Shown piece by piece: positions 53,962 to 62,208 of a stretch of DNA of 64,000 bases. The notes beneath the pieces were generated by a model. That model saw only the letters and a program-made list of their open reading frames with translations. It was not told the DNA's origin and made no database searches. The DNA comes from Clostridiaceae bacterium (GTDB taxonomy: Bacteria > Bacillota > Clostridia > DSM-8532). Position 1 is the first letter of the stretch. Each line of letters starts with the position of its first letter. Location of the stretch: positions 18,005 through 82,004 of the forward strand of contig DULR01000037.1 of NCBI GenBank assembly GCA_012840245.1. Direction: 5' to 3'. The translations under genes were made by a program, and so were the position numbers.

Positions 53962-54918
53962 TTAAAACAAGGCTTTTTCCTTGTCGATTTTCCTTACTAT
54001 AAAGTTGGCAGTGAACACCGTTATACAGCCGATCACGGCCTGATAAAGCCCTGATGCCGAAGCCATCCCCACGCTGTTGGAATTTCTAAGAGCCCTGAAC
54101 ACGTATGTATCGATCACGTCGGTTACCGAATACAATGCTCCGCTGTCCTTGGGAACATTGAAGAAAAGCCCGAAGTCGGCATTGAATATCCTTCCTACCG
54201 CAAGAAGCGTCATTATAATGATGACAGGCTGAAGCAGCGGTATGGTGATGAATCTCGTCTGCTGCCACTTGGTTGCTCCGTCGATCGCCGCAGATTCGTA
54301 GTATTCCGAATCTATGCCCGATATGGCTGCATGATAAACAACCGCATTGTATCCCGTATACTTCCAGACCTGAAAAAATGTCAGTATGAACGGCCAGTAT
54401 TTCGGCTCAGAATACCAGTTGACTGATTCAAGGCCCAGCGCTCTTATTATGTTTCTGTTGATAAAACCATTTTCCATGCTCAGCATCGAATATGCCAGAT
54501 AACTGACTACGATCCATGACAGGAAATAGGGCAGGAACATGATGCTTTGATAGAAATTCGAGAGCCTTTTGTTCAGAAGCTCATTGAGAGCGATGGCAAG
54601 GATCACGGGGATCACCACACCCAATGCTATGAATACAAAATTATATAATATGGTATTTCTGGTCACTTCATAGGCCTGAGGTGTCTTGAAGAAAAATTCG
54701 AAGTTTTTGAATCCGATCCACTCGCTGGTCAGGATGCTGGTGAAAAAATCCTTGTTGAACCTGTATCTTTTAAAAGCAATGACTACACCGAACATGGGTA
54801 TGTAATTATTTATAAGAAGGACGAAAAGGCCCGGCAAAAGCATTGCTATAAAAGCTCCGTTGGTTCTTAAACCTTTCTTCAGTTTTCCTAATGGCTTCGG
54901 TTCTGACAAGTAAAGCAT
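53962..54918 (-). CDS. Carbohydrate ABC transporter permease (LplB/YteP-like, MalF type)
   Basis: The protein has six helices and an EAA loop YYESAAIDGATKWQQTRFIT IPLLQPVIIIMTLL. The characteristic N-terminal region NYIPMFGVVIAFKRYRFNKD of LplB proteins is present. ATG 54918 is preferred to an in-frame GTG at 54933, although its Shine-Dalgarno (GGGG) is weak. It begins the permease-permease-binding protein-phosphorylase run. The palindrome GTTTC-ATG-GAAAC (about 54957-54969) lies just upstream and might be an operator for the YesN regulator. Confidence 0.92.
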   Translation of the reverse strand: MLYLSEPKPLGKLKKGLRTNGAFIAMLLPGLFVLLINNYIPMFGVVIAFKRYRFNKDFFTSILTSEWIGFKNFEFFFKTPQAYEVTRNTILYNFVFIALGVVIPVILAIALNELLNKRLSNFYQSIMFLPYFLSWIVVSYLAYSMLSMENGFINRNIIRALGLESVNWYSEPKYWPFILTFFQVWKYTGYNAVVYHAAISGIDSEYYESAAIDGATKWQQTRFITIPLLQPVIIIMTLLAVGRIFNADFGLFFNVPKDSGALYSVTDVIDTYVFRALRNSNSVGMASASGLYQAVIGCITVFTANFIVRKIDKEKALF

Positions 54919-55098
54919 ACTCAAACCCCGCACATCCTTTGCTTAAGATAAGAACGTTTCATGGAAACATCTTACATAATCATGGTATTTCATTGCTGCA
55001 AGTGAAGAAATGGAGGGGTTTGCTTTATTGTTTATGATATTGTCTTGTTTGACTGCAAATTTATACAACAAAAGAATGCCAATTAGAAACATGTCATC

Positions 55099-55196
55099 CT
55101 GAGTTTTGGTGAGTTTTAGGGACGGAGGATTTGACTCATTTTGAGTGAGTTTTGGGGACAAATGAATCAAGTCCCTTGATTCATTTGACTTTGACT
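55099..55196. repeat. Rearranged family B repeat cluster
   Basis: Several arms of family B are nested: TGAGTTTTAGGGACGGAGGA..TTTGACTCATTTT, then TGAGTTTTGGGGACAAATGAATCAAG with its partner CTTGATTCATTTG, ending in TTTGACTCATTTTT. The array looks like one element inserted into another. It lies in the 366-base gap between yesN and the permease gene. Confidence 0.65.
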
Positions 55197-55253
55197 CATT
55201 TTTTTCGCGGGCGCAAGGATCCCAACCCTAGATACTGCGCATTTGGCGACATA

Positions 55254-55306
55254 AAGGGTGGGTTACACTTCTGCGGGCGCAGCATTAAGGGTGGGCTGCA
55301 CTTCTG
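55254..55306. repeat. Family C direct repeats that overlap the yesN stop
   Basis: AAGGGTGGGTTACACTTCTG (55254-55273) and AAGGGTGGGCTGCACTTCTG (55287-55306) agree at 18 of 20 positions. On the minus strand the second copy supplies the last codons (RSAAHP) and the TAA of the response regulator gene. Confidence 0.65.
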
Positions 55307-56925
55307 TCCCTGTACTCCGATGGCGTCATTCCCTCGTACTTTTTGAACAGCTTGGAAAAATAATGAGCATCGGTTATTCCGACCAGCTCGGCCACCTCGT
55401 AGGTCTTGAAGTGCAGATCCTTCAGAAGCTCCTTTGATTTTTTGATCCTTATCTCATTGAGATATTCGACAAAATTCTTGCCCAGTTCCTTTTTAAAGAG
55501 CCTGCTTATGTAATAGGTGCTGACAAAGGTATGCTCAGCTATATCATTGAGACTTATCTGCCTGCTGTAATTCTCATCGATGAATTTCAGGGCTCTCTGC
55601 ATTATAAGCTTGATACCTCTGTTATTGTAGACATTTACTTTTGAGGCCACACTGAGTGCTATGTCCTCAAGCAGGGCATTGAGTTCCTTGATGCTGTCGG
55701 ATTTTTCGATCATTCTTATCAGGCTGCTTATGTCCTTGCTCAGAAGGCCTTTTGTATTGCTTTCAGCTCCCCAAACTGAGACTCTGATATTATTTATCAA
55801 AGTAACTGCAGCGCAGTAGAAATTCTTCAGGCTGTCCCTGCTTATCCCGCTGCAGCAGCGTTCGGTATAATCTGTTATATCCTTGAGTATCTTCCTGACC
55901 AAAACATCATTCCCCGATTTAATGCTGTCCGAAAGCAATTTTTGGTAGATTTCAAGCTGAGAGGTGTCTTCGCTTCTGAAGAATGAATGAAGATCCTTAT
56001 AGCATATGATCGAGTTGTTTCCGATATAGAACTTATGCTCCAGAGCTTCCATGCATTCCTTCAGTTTGGCCGAAAGCTGCATGGCTCCGCAGCCTTCCGA
56101 GCTTATGCCTATCGTTATTGTAAAACCAAAGCAATTTGCGATAATATCCTGAAGATAAGCGCATTTTTTTTGAATCAGATCGGTATATTTCTCCTGTTCG
56201 TCAGGAAGATTCACAATAAATGCGATCCTTTTGTCATCGAGGGGAATGTTGATCATCCTGAAATCGTCGGCAACGATTTCTTCAAAGGTATTGATTATTC
56301 CGAACTGATAAAGATGCGAGCTGTAGGGGTCATACCTGTCTCCGTTATCAGCGGGATCGCTGTCATTTTCTGCAACCAGGAGAGTAAAATTAGAAACCTC
56401 CAGCCCGAAAAGCGACATTTTTGCTTTTATTTGCTCTTCGTTTACGATTATCCCGCTCAGGACATCAAGAAGAAGCCTCTCTCTAAGAGCAGGAAGGTTT
56501 TGCTTATACAGCTCCTTGAGCTTTTCCAGTTCTTCGGTCCTGTCACGCTGGAATTTAAGCTCTTTTATTGCCCTTTTCACTACGTTAACCAGCTCTTTTA
56601 TTTTGGAAGGTTTCAGTATGAAATCGAAAGCTCCCAGCTTTATGGCCTCCTGGGCATAGTCAAAATCCCTGTATCCTGTGAGTATTATTATTTTGCAGTC
56701 ACTGATATTTTCCCTGATTTCCTTTATCATGGAAAGTCCGTCTACTTCCGGCATTTTTATATCGGTAAAAATTATATCCGGGCGAAGGGATCTGATAAGT
56801 TCCGCGCCTTCAACACCATCGGCAGCCTCGGCACAGATCTCACAATCATACTGCTTCCAGTCGATTATATTTCTCAGCCCTTTTCTGATGATGGGTTCGT
56901 CATCTATTATCATTACCTTGAACAC
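55285..56925 (-). CDS. YesN-type response regulator with AraC-family output
   Basis: The receiver domain begins FKVMIIDDEPIIRKGLRNII and has the phospho-acceptor Asp55 in FTDIKMPEVDG. A long middle region (about 130-430) is typical of YesN. The C-terminal AraC double helix-turn-helix reads LNDIAEHTFVSTYYISRLFK KELGKNF .. AELVGITDAHYFSKLFKKYE. The start is GTG 56925 with GGGAG upstream, giving MFKVMIIDDE as in relatives. It overlaps the kinase gene by 26 bases. The last eight residues come from a repeat. It probably activates the adjacent sugar-uptake genes. Confidence 0.93.
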   Translation of the reverse strand: MFKVMIIDDEPIIRKGLRNIIDWKQYDCEICAEAADGVEGAELIRSLRPDIIFTDIKMPEVDGLSMIKEIRENISDCKIIILTGYRDFDYAQEAIKLGAFDFILKPSKIKELVNVVKRAIKELKFQRDRTEELEKLKELYKQNLPALRERLLLDVLSGIIVNEEQIKAKMSLFGLEVSNFTLLVAENDSDPADNGDRYDPYSSHLYQFGIINTFEEIVADDFRMINIPLDDKRIAFIVNLPDEQEKYTDLIQKKCAYLQDIIANCFGFTITIGISSEGCGAMQLSAKLKECMEALEHKFYIGNNSIICYKDLHSFFRSEDTSQLEIYQKLLSDSIKSGNDVLVRKILKDITDYTERCCSGISRDSLKNFYCAAVTLINNIRVSVWGAESNTKGLLSKDISSLIRMIEKSDSIKELNALLEDIALSVASKVNVYNNRGIKLIMQRALKFIDENYSRQISLNDIAEHTFVSTYYISRLFKKELGKNFVEYLNEIRIKKSKELLKDLHFKTYEVAELVGITDAHYFSKLFKKYEGMTPSEYRDRSAAHP

Positions 56926-58744
56926 CAGGATCACTCCCTGCATCAGATTTCGAATAAGGAATACGCACGATCACTTTGGTATACTCGCCCGGGATGCTCT
57001 CCAGTCTCAATGTATATTCTTCGCCATACAGAAGCTTGATCCGCCTGTTGACATTTTCGATGCCTATGCTTTTCCTCTGTTTGCTTTGCAGGCTCCTGAA
57101 GTAGGTCTCATTGTCCATTGAAAGCTTATGGTTTATATATTCAAGCTCTTCCCTTTCGATACCCAATCCGTTGTCGATGACCTCTATCAATACCTCCTGG
57201 CCTGAGATCCCCGCATTCAGTCTGATAACCCCTTTATTTCTGCTCCTTTCCAAACCATGGTATACCGCGTTCTCTATAAGCGGCTGAATGAGCAGTCTGG
57301 GTATTTTGACACTCAGGACTTCTTTTTGAATATTCTTTTCCAGAGTTATCCTGTCCTCGAATCTCTTCTTGAGGATGAGGATGTAATTATCGATGTAGGA
57401 GAATTCCTCTTCTATGGTTATCAGCCTGTCATCCCTGCCAATGCTGACTTCCATAAGCGAAGACAAAGCAGTGACGGTTTCACTGATTTCAGGCACATTG
57501 TTCAGTTGAGCCATCCAGTTTATCGATTCAAGCGTATTGAACAGAAAATGGGGATTGATCTGTGACTGGAGCGCTTTTATCTCAGCATCCTTTCTTGTGA
57601 GCTGTTCTCTGTAGATGCGGTTCACAAGGTGGTCGATCTCCTTTGACATTTCATTGAAGGTTTTGCTCAGAAAGCCCAGTTCATCTCCCCTGTCCTCATC
57701 CATATTCACTTCCCACTGGCCTTTCTGTATCTTCTTCATACCTCTTACAAGCCTGTTTATAGGACTTATGAGATCGAAAGAAATGAGGAGACCGAATACC
57801 GAAAGAAGGCTGACTGAGATTATACTCAAAATGATGATCCAGTTTCGCAGCAGATTGATTTCTTTATATAACTGATTAAGGAGTACATATGAAATGATCC
57901 GCCATGCCGGCTCCTCCATGGAGACATAGGAAACCAGCACTTCCTCTTTTCTGTCTATGAACGCGCCTCTTGGTTCGGTGATATGCCTCTGTATTTCGGG
58001 CTCAAAAATATAGTCTATGCTTTGATCCCTGCTGGCAATAAGCTCGTTTTCGGAAGAAATGACCGCAATTTCGGGGATATCGACAGTGGGAAGATCGTTG
58101 AACAGGGTCTTAATATTGTCCTTATTGAACATGATGACCATAAGCCCTATTTCCCTGAAATTATCCTTATTGTATATGGTCCTGGCAAAATACACGTTTT
58201 CGGCCGTCTGTCCGTCAGCATCTACGAACCATATTGCCTTTCCCATATTGCTGCGGGCCTTGATATGTATATCATCCTTTACCTCCTTTATTTCTTCCTT
58301 GATGCTTATTTTTCTGCTGTTGTTGTCAGCCGAGTAGAAATCGCCGCCGGAGGAGATAAGGCATATGGATTGGATCTCCTGTCTGGAAAAAACTATTTTT
58401 TTTAGCGCATTATTTATTTCAGTCTCTTTTTCATATTCGGCAAGGGGAGAAAAGTCTTTTTTTGTATTGCTGATCACGTCATATATCTTTTTATCATAAA
58501 GGAAATCCTGCGAAACCATTATCAGGTTGTTAACATAGTCATTGAGTCTCAGTTCGATGGTGTGCAGAATGTTCTGGGTATATGCCACAGACTTTTTATA
58601 GATGATATCAGAAGAGATCTTATAGCTCATGAACCCTATCAGGACAAGAGGTATGGTCACCTGTATGTAAAATATCAGGAGTATTTTTCTCTTGATGGAC
58701 AGGTTCTTATATAACCTTGTCAGCTTGCCCATGATCTTCTTCAT
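56900..58744 (-). CDS. YesM-type sensor histidine kinase
   Basis: The 614-residue protein has two membrane helices (about 20-42 and 292-315) enclosing an extracellular dCache-like sensor region, then HAMP, the phospho-histidine motif LQSQINPHFLFNTLESINWM, and a HATPase domain with LIQPLIENAVYHGLE and DNGLGIERE. This is the LytS/YesM class used for sugar sensing. ATG 58744 has GGGAGAAG upstream, and a long in-frame extension is rejected. It lies 14 bases after a solute-binding protein gene that may help it sense sugar. Confidence 0.93.
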   Translation of the reverse strand: MKKIMGKLTRLYKNLSIKRKILLIFYIQVTIPLVLIGFMSYKISSDIIYKKSVAYTQNILHTIELRLNDYVNNLIMVSQDFLYDKKIYDVISNTKKDFSPLAEYEKETEINNALKKIVFSRQEIQSICLISSGGDFYSADNNSRKISIKEEIKEVKDDIHIKARSNMGKAIWFVDADGQTAENVYFARTIYNKDNFREIGLMVIMFNKDNIKTLFNDLPTVDIPEIAVISSENELIASRDQSIDYIFEPEIQRHITEPRGAFIDRKEEVLVSYVSMEEPAWRIISYVLLNQLYKEINLLRNWIIILSIISVSLLSVFGLLISFDLISPINRLVRGMKKIQKGQWEVNMDEDRGDELGFLSKTFNEMSKEIDHLVNRIYREQLTRKDAEIKALQSQINPHFLFNTLESINWMAQLNNVPEISETVTALSSLMEVSIGRDDRLITIEEEFSYIDNYILILKKRFEDRITLEKNIQKEVLSVKIPRLLIQPLIENAVYHGLERSRNKGVIRLNAGISGQEVLIEVIDNGLGIEREELEYINHKLSMDNETYFRSLQSKQRKSIGIENVNRRIKLLYGEEYTLRLESIPGEYTKVIVRIPYSKSDAGSDPGVQGNDNR

Positions 58745-58758
58745 AGCTTCTCCCGGTT

Positions 58759-60081
58759 TCACTCTAGTCCCTTTGCGATATACTCTTCCCTGATCTGATC
58801 CCATACCTGCTGCGGAGTTTTTTCGCCTACAAGCACGTATGGGAACTGCTCTACCAGAACCTTCTCCCATATGGATCTGTCAACGAAGCTGTCGGGCGGG
58901 CCGATCAGTTCATCTGCGGCATTCAGCAGCGCTTTTTCGTTCACTCTGAGTCTGCCCTGGTAACTGTTAAGCCTCTCAGAATCAACATTGCTGAGCATTC
59001 CGGTCCTTTTGGCGAAAATCTCTGCGCTTTCTATAGATGTCAGAGCTTTCAGCAGCTTTATTGATGCATTTTTTCTGGTTTCATCGTCCCATGCTGATTT
59101 GCTCATATAAAAGGTACCGCAGCCAAAGCCATATATCAGGGCAGTCTCACTGGTGACCCCTTCCCTGATATATGGAAACGGTACGATATCCACTGTCGTA
59201 TCACTGTCTGAAAAACGGCCTATGAACCATGACCCCTGAACTATCATGGCAGCCTTTTTGGTGATAAAAAGCTCATCCCTTTCCCTGCTGCTCAGGTTGA
59301 AGGCATCGGGAGGAAATGCTCCCATCTGGTAGAGCTCCCTTACATATTCCATGGCCTCGACATAGCATTTGTTCGGGACTCCGTTCACAAACGGCCTTTC
59401 CACGTTCTCTTTTCCGCCTAATCGTGCGACGATGTTCTGATACAGGTATGTCCCTTCTGCTGTTGAGTTATATGCTATGGGTATCACACCGTTTTTCCTG
59501 AAATCGGTCACGGCCTGCTTCAGGTCATCATAGGTCCTGGGTACTTTGACATTGTATCTGGCGAACAGATCCCTGTTTATGAAAAGACATTCATATATGA
59601 TCTCAAGAGGCAGTCCGTAGATCCTCCCGTTATATGTAGTAAACTGCCATTCACTTTTTCCGAAGGTATCCATCCAGGCCTTGTCTTCTTCCAGCAGATC
59701 GGTGATGTCAGCTACCTTGCCGGCCTCGACCAGCGCTCTTATGTCAGACCCCGGCCATAATCCGAAAACATCGGGATTGTAGCCTGATGCAAAATCGGTT
59801 TTCAGCTTGTGCAGAAAATCATCACCATAAACAGACTCGTTGATGACTTCTATATCCGGATTATCCTCCATAAAGCAGTTCAACACCTGTTGCAGAGGAT
59901 CGGCTTTGGTATCGACCCCTCCCCAGCTTGATATGAACCTGAGTTTTATTTTTTCGGGAGTTTCAGTTTCAAAAGACAGACTTACCGGTCTTATTCTTTC
60001 AGAAGAGTTGCATGACACAAGAGACATAACGAGGAATGCCATGATCATATACAATATGACATTTTTTTTGATTAAAGCCAT
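58759..60081 (-). CDS. Extracellular solute-binding lipoprotein, probably the sensor partner of YesM
   Basis: The signal peptide with lipobox LVSC is followed by a family 1 sugar-binding protein (LRFISSWGGVDTKADPLQQV, NPDVFGLWPGSD, YGLPLEIIYECLFINRDLF, IVQGSWFIGRF). It has 440 residues. No permeases accompany it; it is in one operon with yesM and yesN. A role in presenting ligand to the kinase is therefore more likely than transport, though it could also serve the nearby permeases. ATG 60081 has GAGGG at 9 bases; the upstream in-frame ATG 60105 lacks a ribosome-binding site. Confidence 0.85.
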   Translation of the reverse strand: MALIKKNVILYMIMAFLVMSLVSCNSSERIRPVSLSFETETPEKIKLRFISSWGGVDTKADPLQQVLNCFMEDNPDIEVINESVYGDDFLHKLKTDFASGYNPDVFGLWPGSDIRALVEAGKVADITDLLEEDKAWMDTFGKSEWQFTTYNGRIYGLPLEIIYECLFINRDLFARYNVKVPRTYDDLKQAVTDFRKNGVIPIAYNSTAEGTYLYQNIVARLGGKENVERPFVNGVPNKCYVEAMEYVRELYQMGAFPPDAFNLSSRERDELFITKKAAMIVQGSWFIGRFSDSDTTVDIVPFPYIREGVTSETALIYGFGCGTFYMSKSAWDDETRKNASIKLLKALTSIESAEIFAKRTGMLSNVDSERLNSYQGRLRVNEKALLNAADELIGPPDSFVDRSIWEKVLVEQFPYVLVGEKTPQQVWDQIREEYIAKGLE

Positions 60082-60118
60082 ACTGATTTTCCCTCGCTTG
60101 CTCATGGTCGATATGATT

Positions 60119-60147
60119 ATTATACCTTAACTGGATTTTATTTCATA
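60119..60147 (-). promoter_or_regulatory. Candidate promoter of the binding protein-yesM-yesN operon
   Basis: A perfect TATAAT (60119-60124, minus strand) lies 37 bases before the start codon. The -35 region at 17 bases (TATGAA, 60142-60147) is poor, which suits an activated promoter. Confidence 0.4.
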
Positions 60148-60240
60148 TGGGAAAAAATTGCTGATGAGTAAAGTGAGCAATATATTCTACCAATTGTCGA
60201 ATGATCGTTCATCGGCAGAAGAACGTTCTCTTTTGCTTAA

Positions 60241-60284
60241 AGATCCTTCGCCTGGAGAACACGCGAAGCACTGCTCAGTATGAC
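60241..60284. repeat. Family A outer-module copy
   Basis: AGATCCTTCGCCTGGAGAAC and ACGCGAAGCACTGCTCAGTATGAC match the outer module at 32292-32341 with a short deletion. Confidence 0.7.
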
Positions 60285-60307
60285 GAAAGTGACTGCATAA
60301 AAACAAT

Positions 60308-60352
60308 GGGATGGTTCTTCGCTTACGGTCAGGGAAGCAAATGAACCATCCC
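60308..60352 (-). terminator. Hairpin after the argF operon, probable terminator
   Basis: GGGATGGTTC (60308-60317) pairs with GAACCATCCC (60343-60352), with a smaller inner GCTT/AAGC pairing. On the minus strand it is followed by ATTGTTTTTATG, 13 bases after the stop of the NIF3-like gene. Confidence 0.6.
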
Positions 60353-60365
60353 GTGGATTCCGTTT

Positions 60366-60677
60366 TCAGGTCAAAAGAGGTATTACGTTAATGACCGGCT
60401 TTTCATACGGGTGGACCCGTTTGATGGTATCCACCGCAATTTTATACAGCTCATTTTTACAGGTGAATTCAACTTTGGCTTCTTCCGCCTCGCAGATCTC
60501 GCCCACTTCACCTAGATACGGATTTGCTCCCGCGAGAGGTCTCCAGCTGCCTTTGACTTTTGATACCGCCATACAGTAATCATAGCACCCATCCACCGTA
60601 AGCGCGCCTGTCTCATTCAACGCATCACGCAGCTTTGATACATATTCCTCCGGAATGAAGCATTCTATTTTGACCAT
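60366..60677 (-). CDS. Stand-alone NIF3/YqfO-insert-like (CutA-fold) protein
   Basis: The 103-residue protein corresponds to the ferredoxin-like domain inserted in YqfO/NIF3 proteins: FIPEEYVSKLRDALNETGA, the SWRPLAGANPYLGEVGEICE segment and RVHPYEKPVINVIPL. That domain resembles CutA1 and trimerises; the free-standing form is of unknown function. AAGGGTG supports ATG 60677. It is third in argF-GNAT-NIF3-like, 16 bases after the acetyltransferase, so it should respond to arginine. Confidence 0.8.
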   Translation of the reverse strand: MVKIECFIPEEYVSKLRDALNETGALTVDGCYDYCMAVSKVKGSWRPLAGANPYLGEVGEICEAEEAKVEFTCKNELYKIAVDTIKRVHPYEKPVINVIPLLT

Positions 60678-60693
60678 AAAAACACCCTTCACA

Positions 60694-61161
60694 TCAATAT
60701 TCTTTCACCATGCGGGCGCGCAGATAGCCTCTGTCGGTCTCTATGGCTTCCGCATAAAAACCCCTTCCGTAATAAAACCGCATAAGCGCACTGTGTTTGG
60801 AAGATGTATGCAGGATGACCTTTTTTACACCCTGTTCCTTAAGATGTTTATCTACGACGCTCATAAGGGATTTGCCAATCCCTATATTGCGGTTGTTGCT
60901 GTCAACGGCGAAGCGGCTTAAATAAGCCTGGTCGCCATGTATATCGAGCCTGACAGTTCCTACGATCTCATCATCGATCACTGCAATGTATACCGCTTTC
61001 GATTCTATTTCCTTTTTGATATCCTCAACTGTTTCCTTCAGGGCTTCAAGGTCCTTCTGCCCTGTTATTTCACTGTACTCGATGAATGCCTTTCTGAGTA
61101 TTGAAAAAACTGCAGGCGCGTCATCTGCGTTCGCGCGCCTGATAATAAATGAATATAGCAT
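60694..61161 (-). CDS. GNAT-family N-acetyltransferase
   Basis: The motifs are IIRRANADDAPAVFSILRKA at the start, VGTVRLDIHGDQAYLSRFAV, the acetyl-CoA loop NRNIGIGKSLMSVV and HSALMRFYYGRGFYAE. It is a complete single GNAT domain of 155 residues. The substrate is unknown. Since it lies 13 bases after argF behind ARG boxes, acetylation of an arginine-pathway compound (for example glutamate or ornithine) is a reasonable guess, but it does not resemble classical ArgA or ArgJ. ATG 61161 is used; TTG 61167 is possible. Confidence 0.85.
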   Translation of the reverse strand: MLYSFIIRRANADDAPAVFSILRKAFIEYSEITGQKDLEALKETVEDIKKEIESKAVYIAVIDDEIVGTVRLDIHGDQAYLSRFAVDSNNRNIGIGKSLMSVVDKHLKEQGVKKVILHTSSKHSALMRFYYGRGFYAEAIETDRGYLRARMVKEY

Positions 61162-61174
61162 TTTCAATCACGTC

Positions 61175-62095
61175 CTATCCCATGAGCTTGACAAGCACTG
61201 CCTTTTGGGCGTGGAGCCTGTTTTCGGCCTCGTCGAACACGACCGACTGAGGTCCGTCGATTACATCTGCGGTCACCTCATAGCCTCTGTAAGCAGGGAG
61301 ACAGTGCATGAATATCGCATCGGGCTTTGCCTTGCTCATAAGCTCATTGTTTACCTGATACGGCATGAAGGTCTTCACCCTTTTTTCCTTTTCGGATTCC
61401 ATACCCATGCTGACCCATGTATCAGTGTAGACTACATCAGCGTCTTTGACTGCCTCAAATGGATCATATCCTGTATTTACCACTGATCCTGATTCCAATG
61501 CAGCTTTTTTTGCAATTTCAACAGATTTCTCATCACACTCATAGCCTTCAGGTGTGGCTACCCATATATCCATGCCTACCTTCGCGCAGCCTATGAGAAG
61601 AGAATTTGCCACATTGTTTCCGTCACCCACATATGCGAGCTTGAGACCGCTGAATTTTCCCTTGTATTCCTTCACGGTCTGCAGATCGGCAAGGATCTGG
61701 CACGGATGCTGGCTGTCGGTCAGCCCGTTGATGATGGGGATAGTGCCGTAAGCTGCGAGCTCTTCCACATCGCTTTGCTTGTATGTCCTTATCATTATTC
61801 CGTCTATGTATCTTGAAAGAGTTCTTGCTGTATCAGAAACAGTCTCACCTCTGCCCAGCTGGATATCATTTGCGCTGAGGAACATGGAGTATCCCCCAAG
61901 CTGATACATTGCAACTTCAAAAGATACTCTGGTTCTGGTGGAGGATTTGCTGAATATCAGTCCGAGAGTTTTTCCCTTAAGCATATGGTTGTGCATGATC
62001 CCGTTCTTTCTCTCATACTTAAGTTTTTCGGCCATTTTCAATGTCTCTTTGACTTCTTCGGCCGACCAGTCGCTTAAACACACTAAATGCTTCAT
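61175..62095 (-). CDS. argF: Ornithine carbamoyltransferase
   Basis: The enzyme makes citrulline from ornithine and carbamoyl phosphate. The carbamoyl-phosphate site SKSSTRTRVSFE (about residues 49-60), TDSQHPCQILADL, the ornithine loop TDTWVSMGME and the catalytic cysteine in FMHCLPAYRG are all present in 306 residues. AGGAGGT lies 4 bases before ATG 62095. A promoter with two overlapping ARG boxes precedes it, so this is the anabolic enzyme under ArgR control. Other arg genes are not in the window. Confidence 0.96.
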   Translation of the reverse strand: MKHLVCLSDWSAEEVKETLKMAEKLKYERKNGIMHNHMLKGKTLGLIFSKSSTRTRVSFEVAMYQLGGYSMFLSANDIQLGRGETVSDTARTLSRYIDGIMIRTYKQSDVEELAAYGTIPIINGLTDSQHPCQILADLQTVKEYKGKFSGLKLAYVGDGNNVANSLLIGCAKVGMDIWVATPEGYECDEKSVEIAKKAALESGSVVNTGYDPFEAVKDADVVYTDTWVSMGMESEKEKRVKTFMPYQVNNELMSKAKPDAIFMHCLPAYRGYEVTADVIDGPQSVVFDEAENRLHAQKAVLVKLMG

Positions 62096-62154
62096 AAATA
62101 CCTCCTGCTGGCCGCTTTGCTGTATATCAAGCTGACCACTTTTCATCGATTATA

Positions 62155-62189
62155 TGCATGATTATACATTCTGATGTATAAAAATGCAA
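62155..62189 (-). promoter_or_regulatory. argF promoter covered by two ARG boxes
   Basis: On the minus strand TTGCAT (62184-62189) and TATAAT (62161-62166) are 17 bases apart. Two sites of the ArgR/AhrC half-box form TGNATWWWWATNCA overlap it: TGCATTTTTATACA (62175-62188, perfect) and TGTATAATCATGCA (62155-62168, one mismatch). Their starts are 20 bases apart, the spacing expected for a hexamer-bound pair. Confidence 0.78.
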
Positions 62190-62208
62190 TACTTTTTTCT
62201 GATAAATA

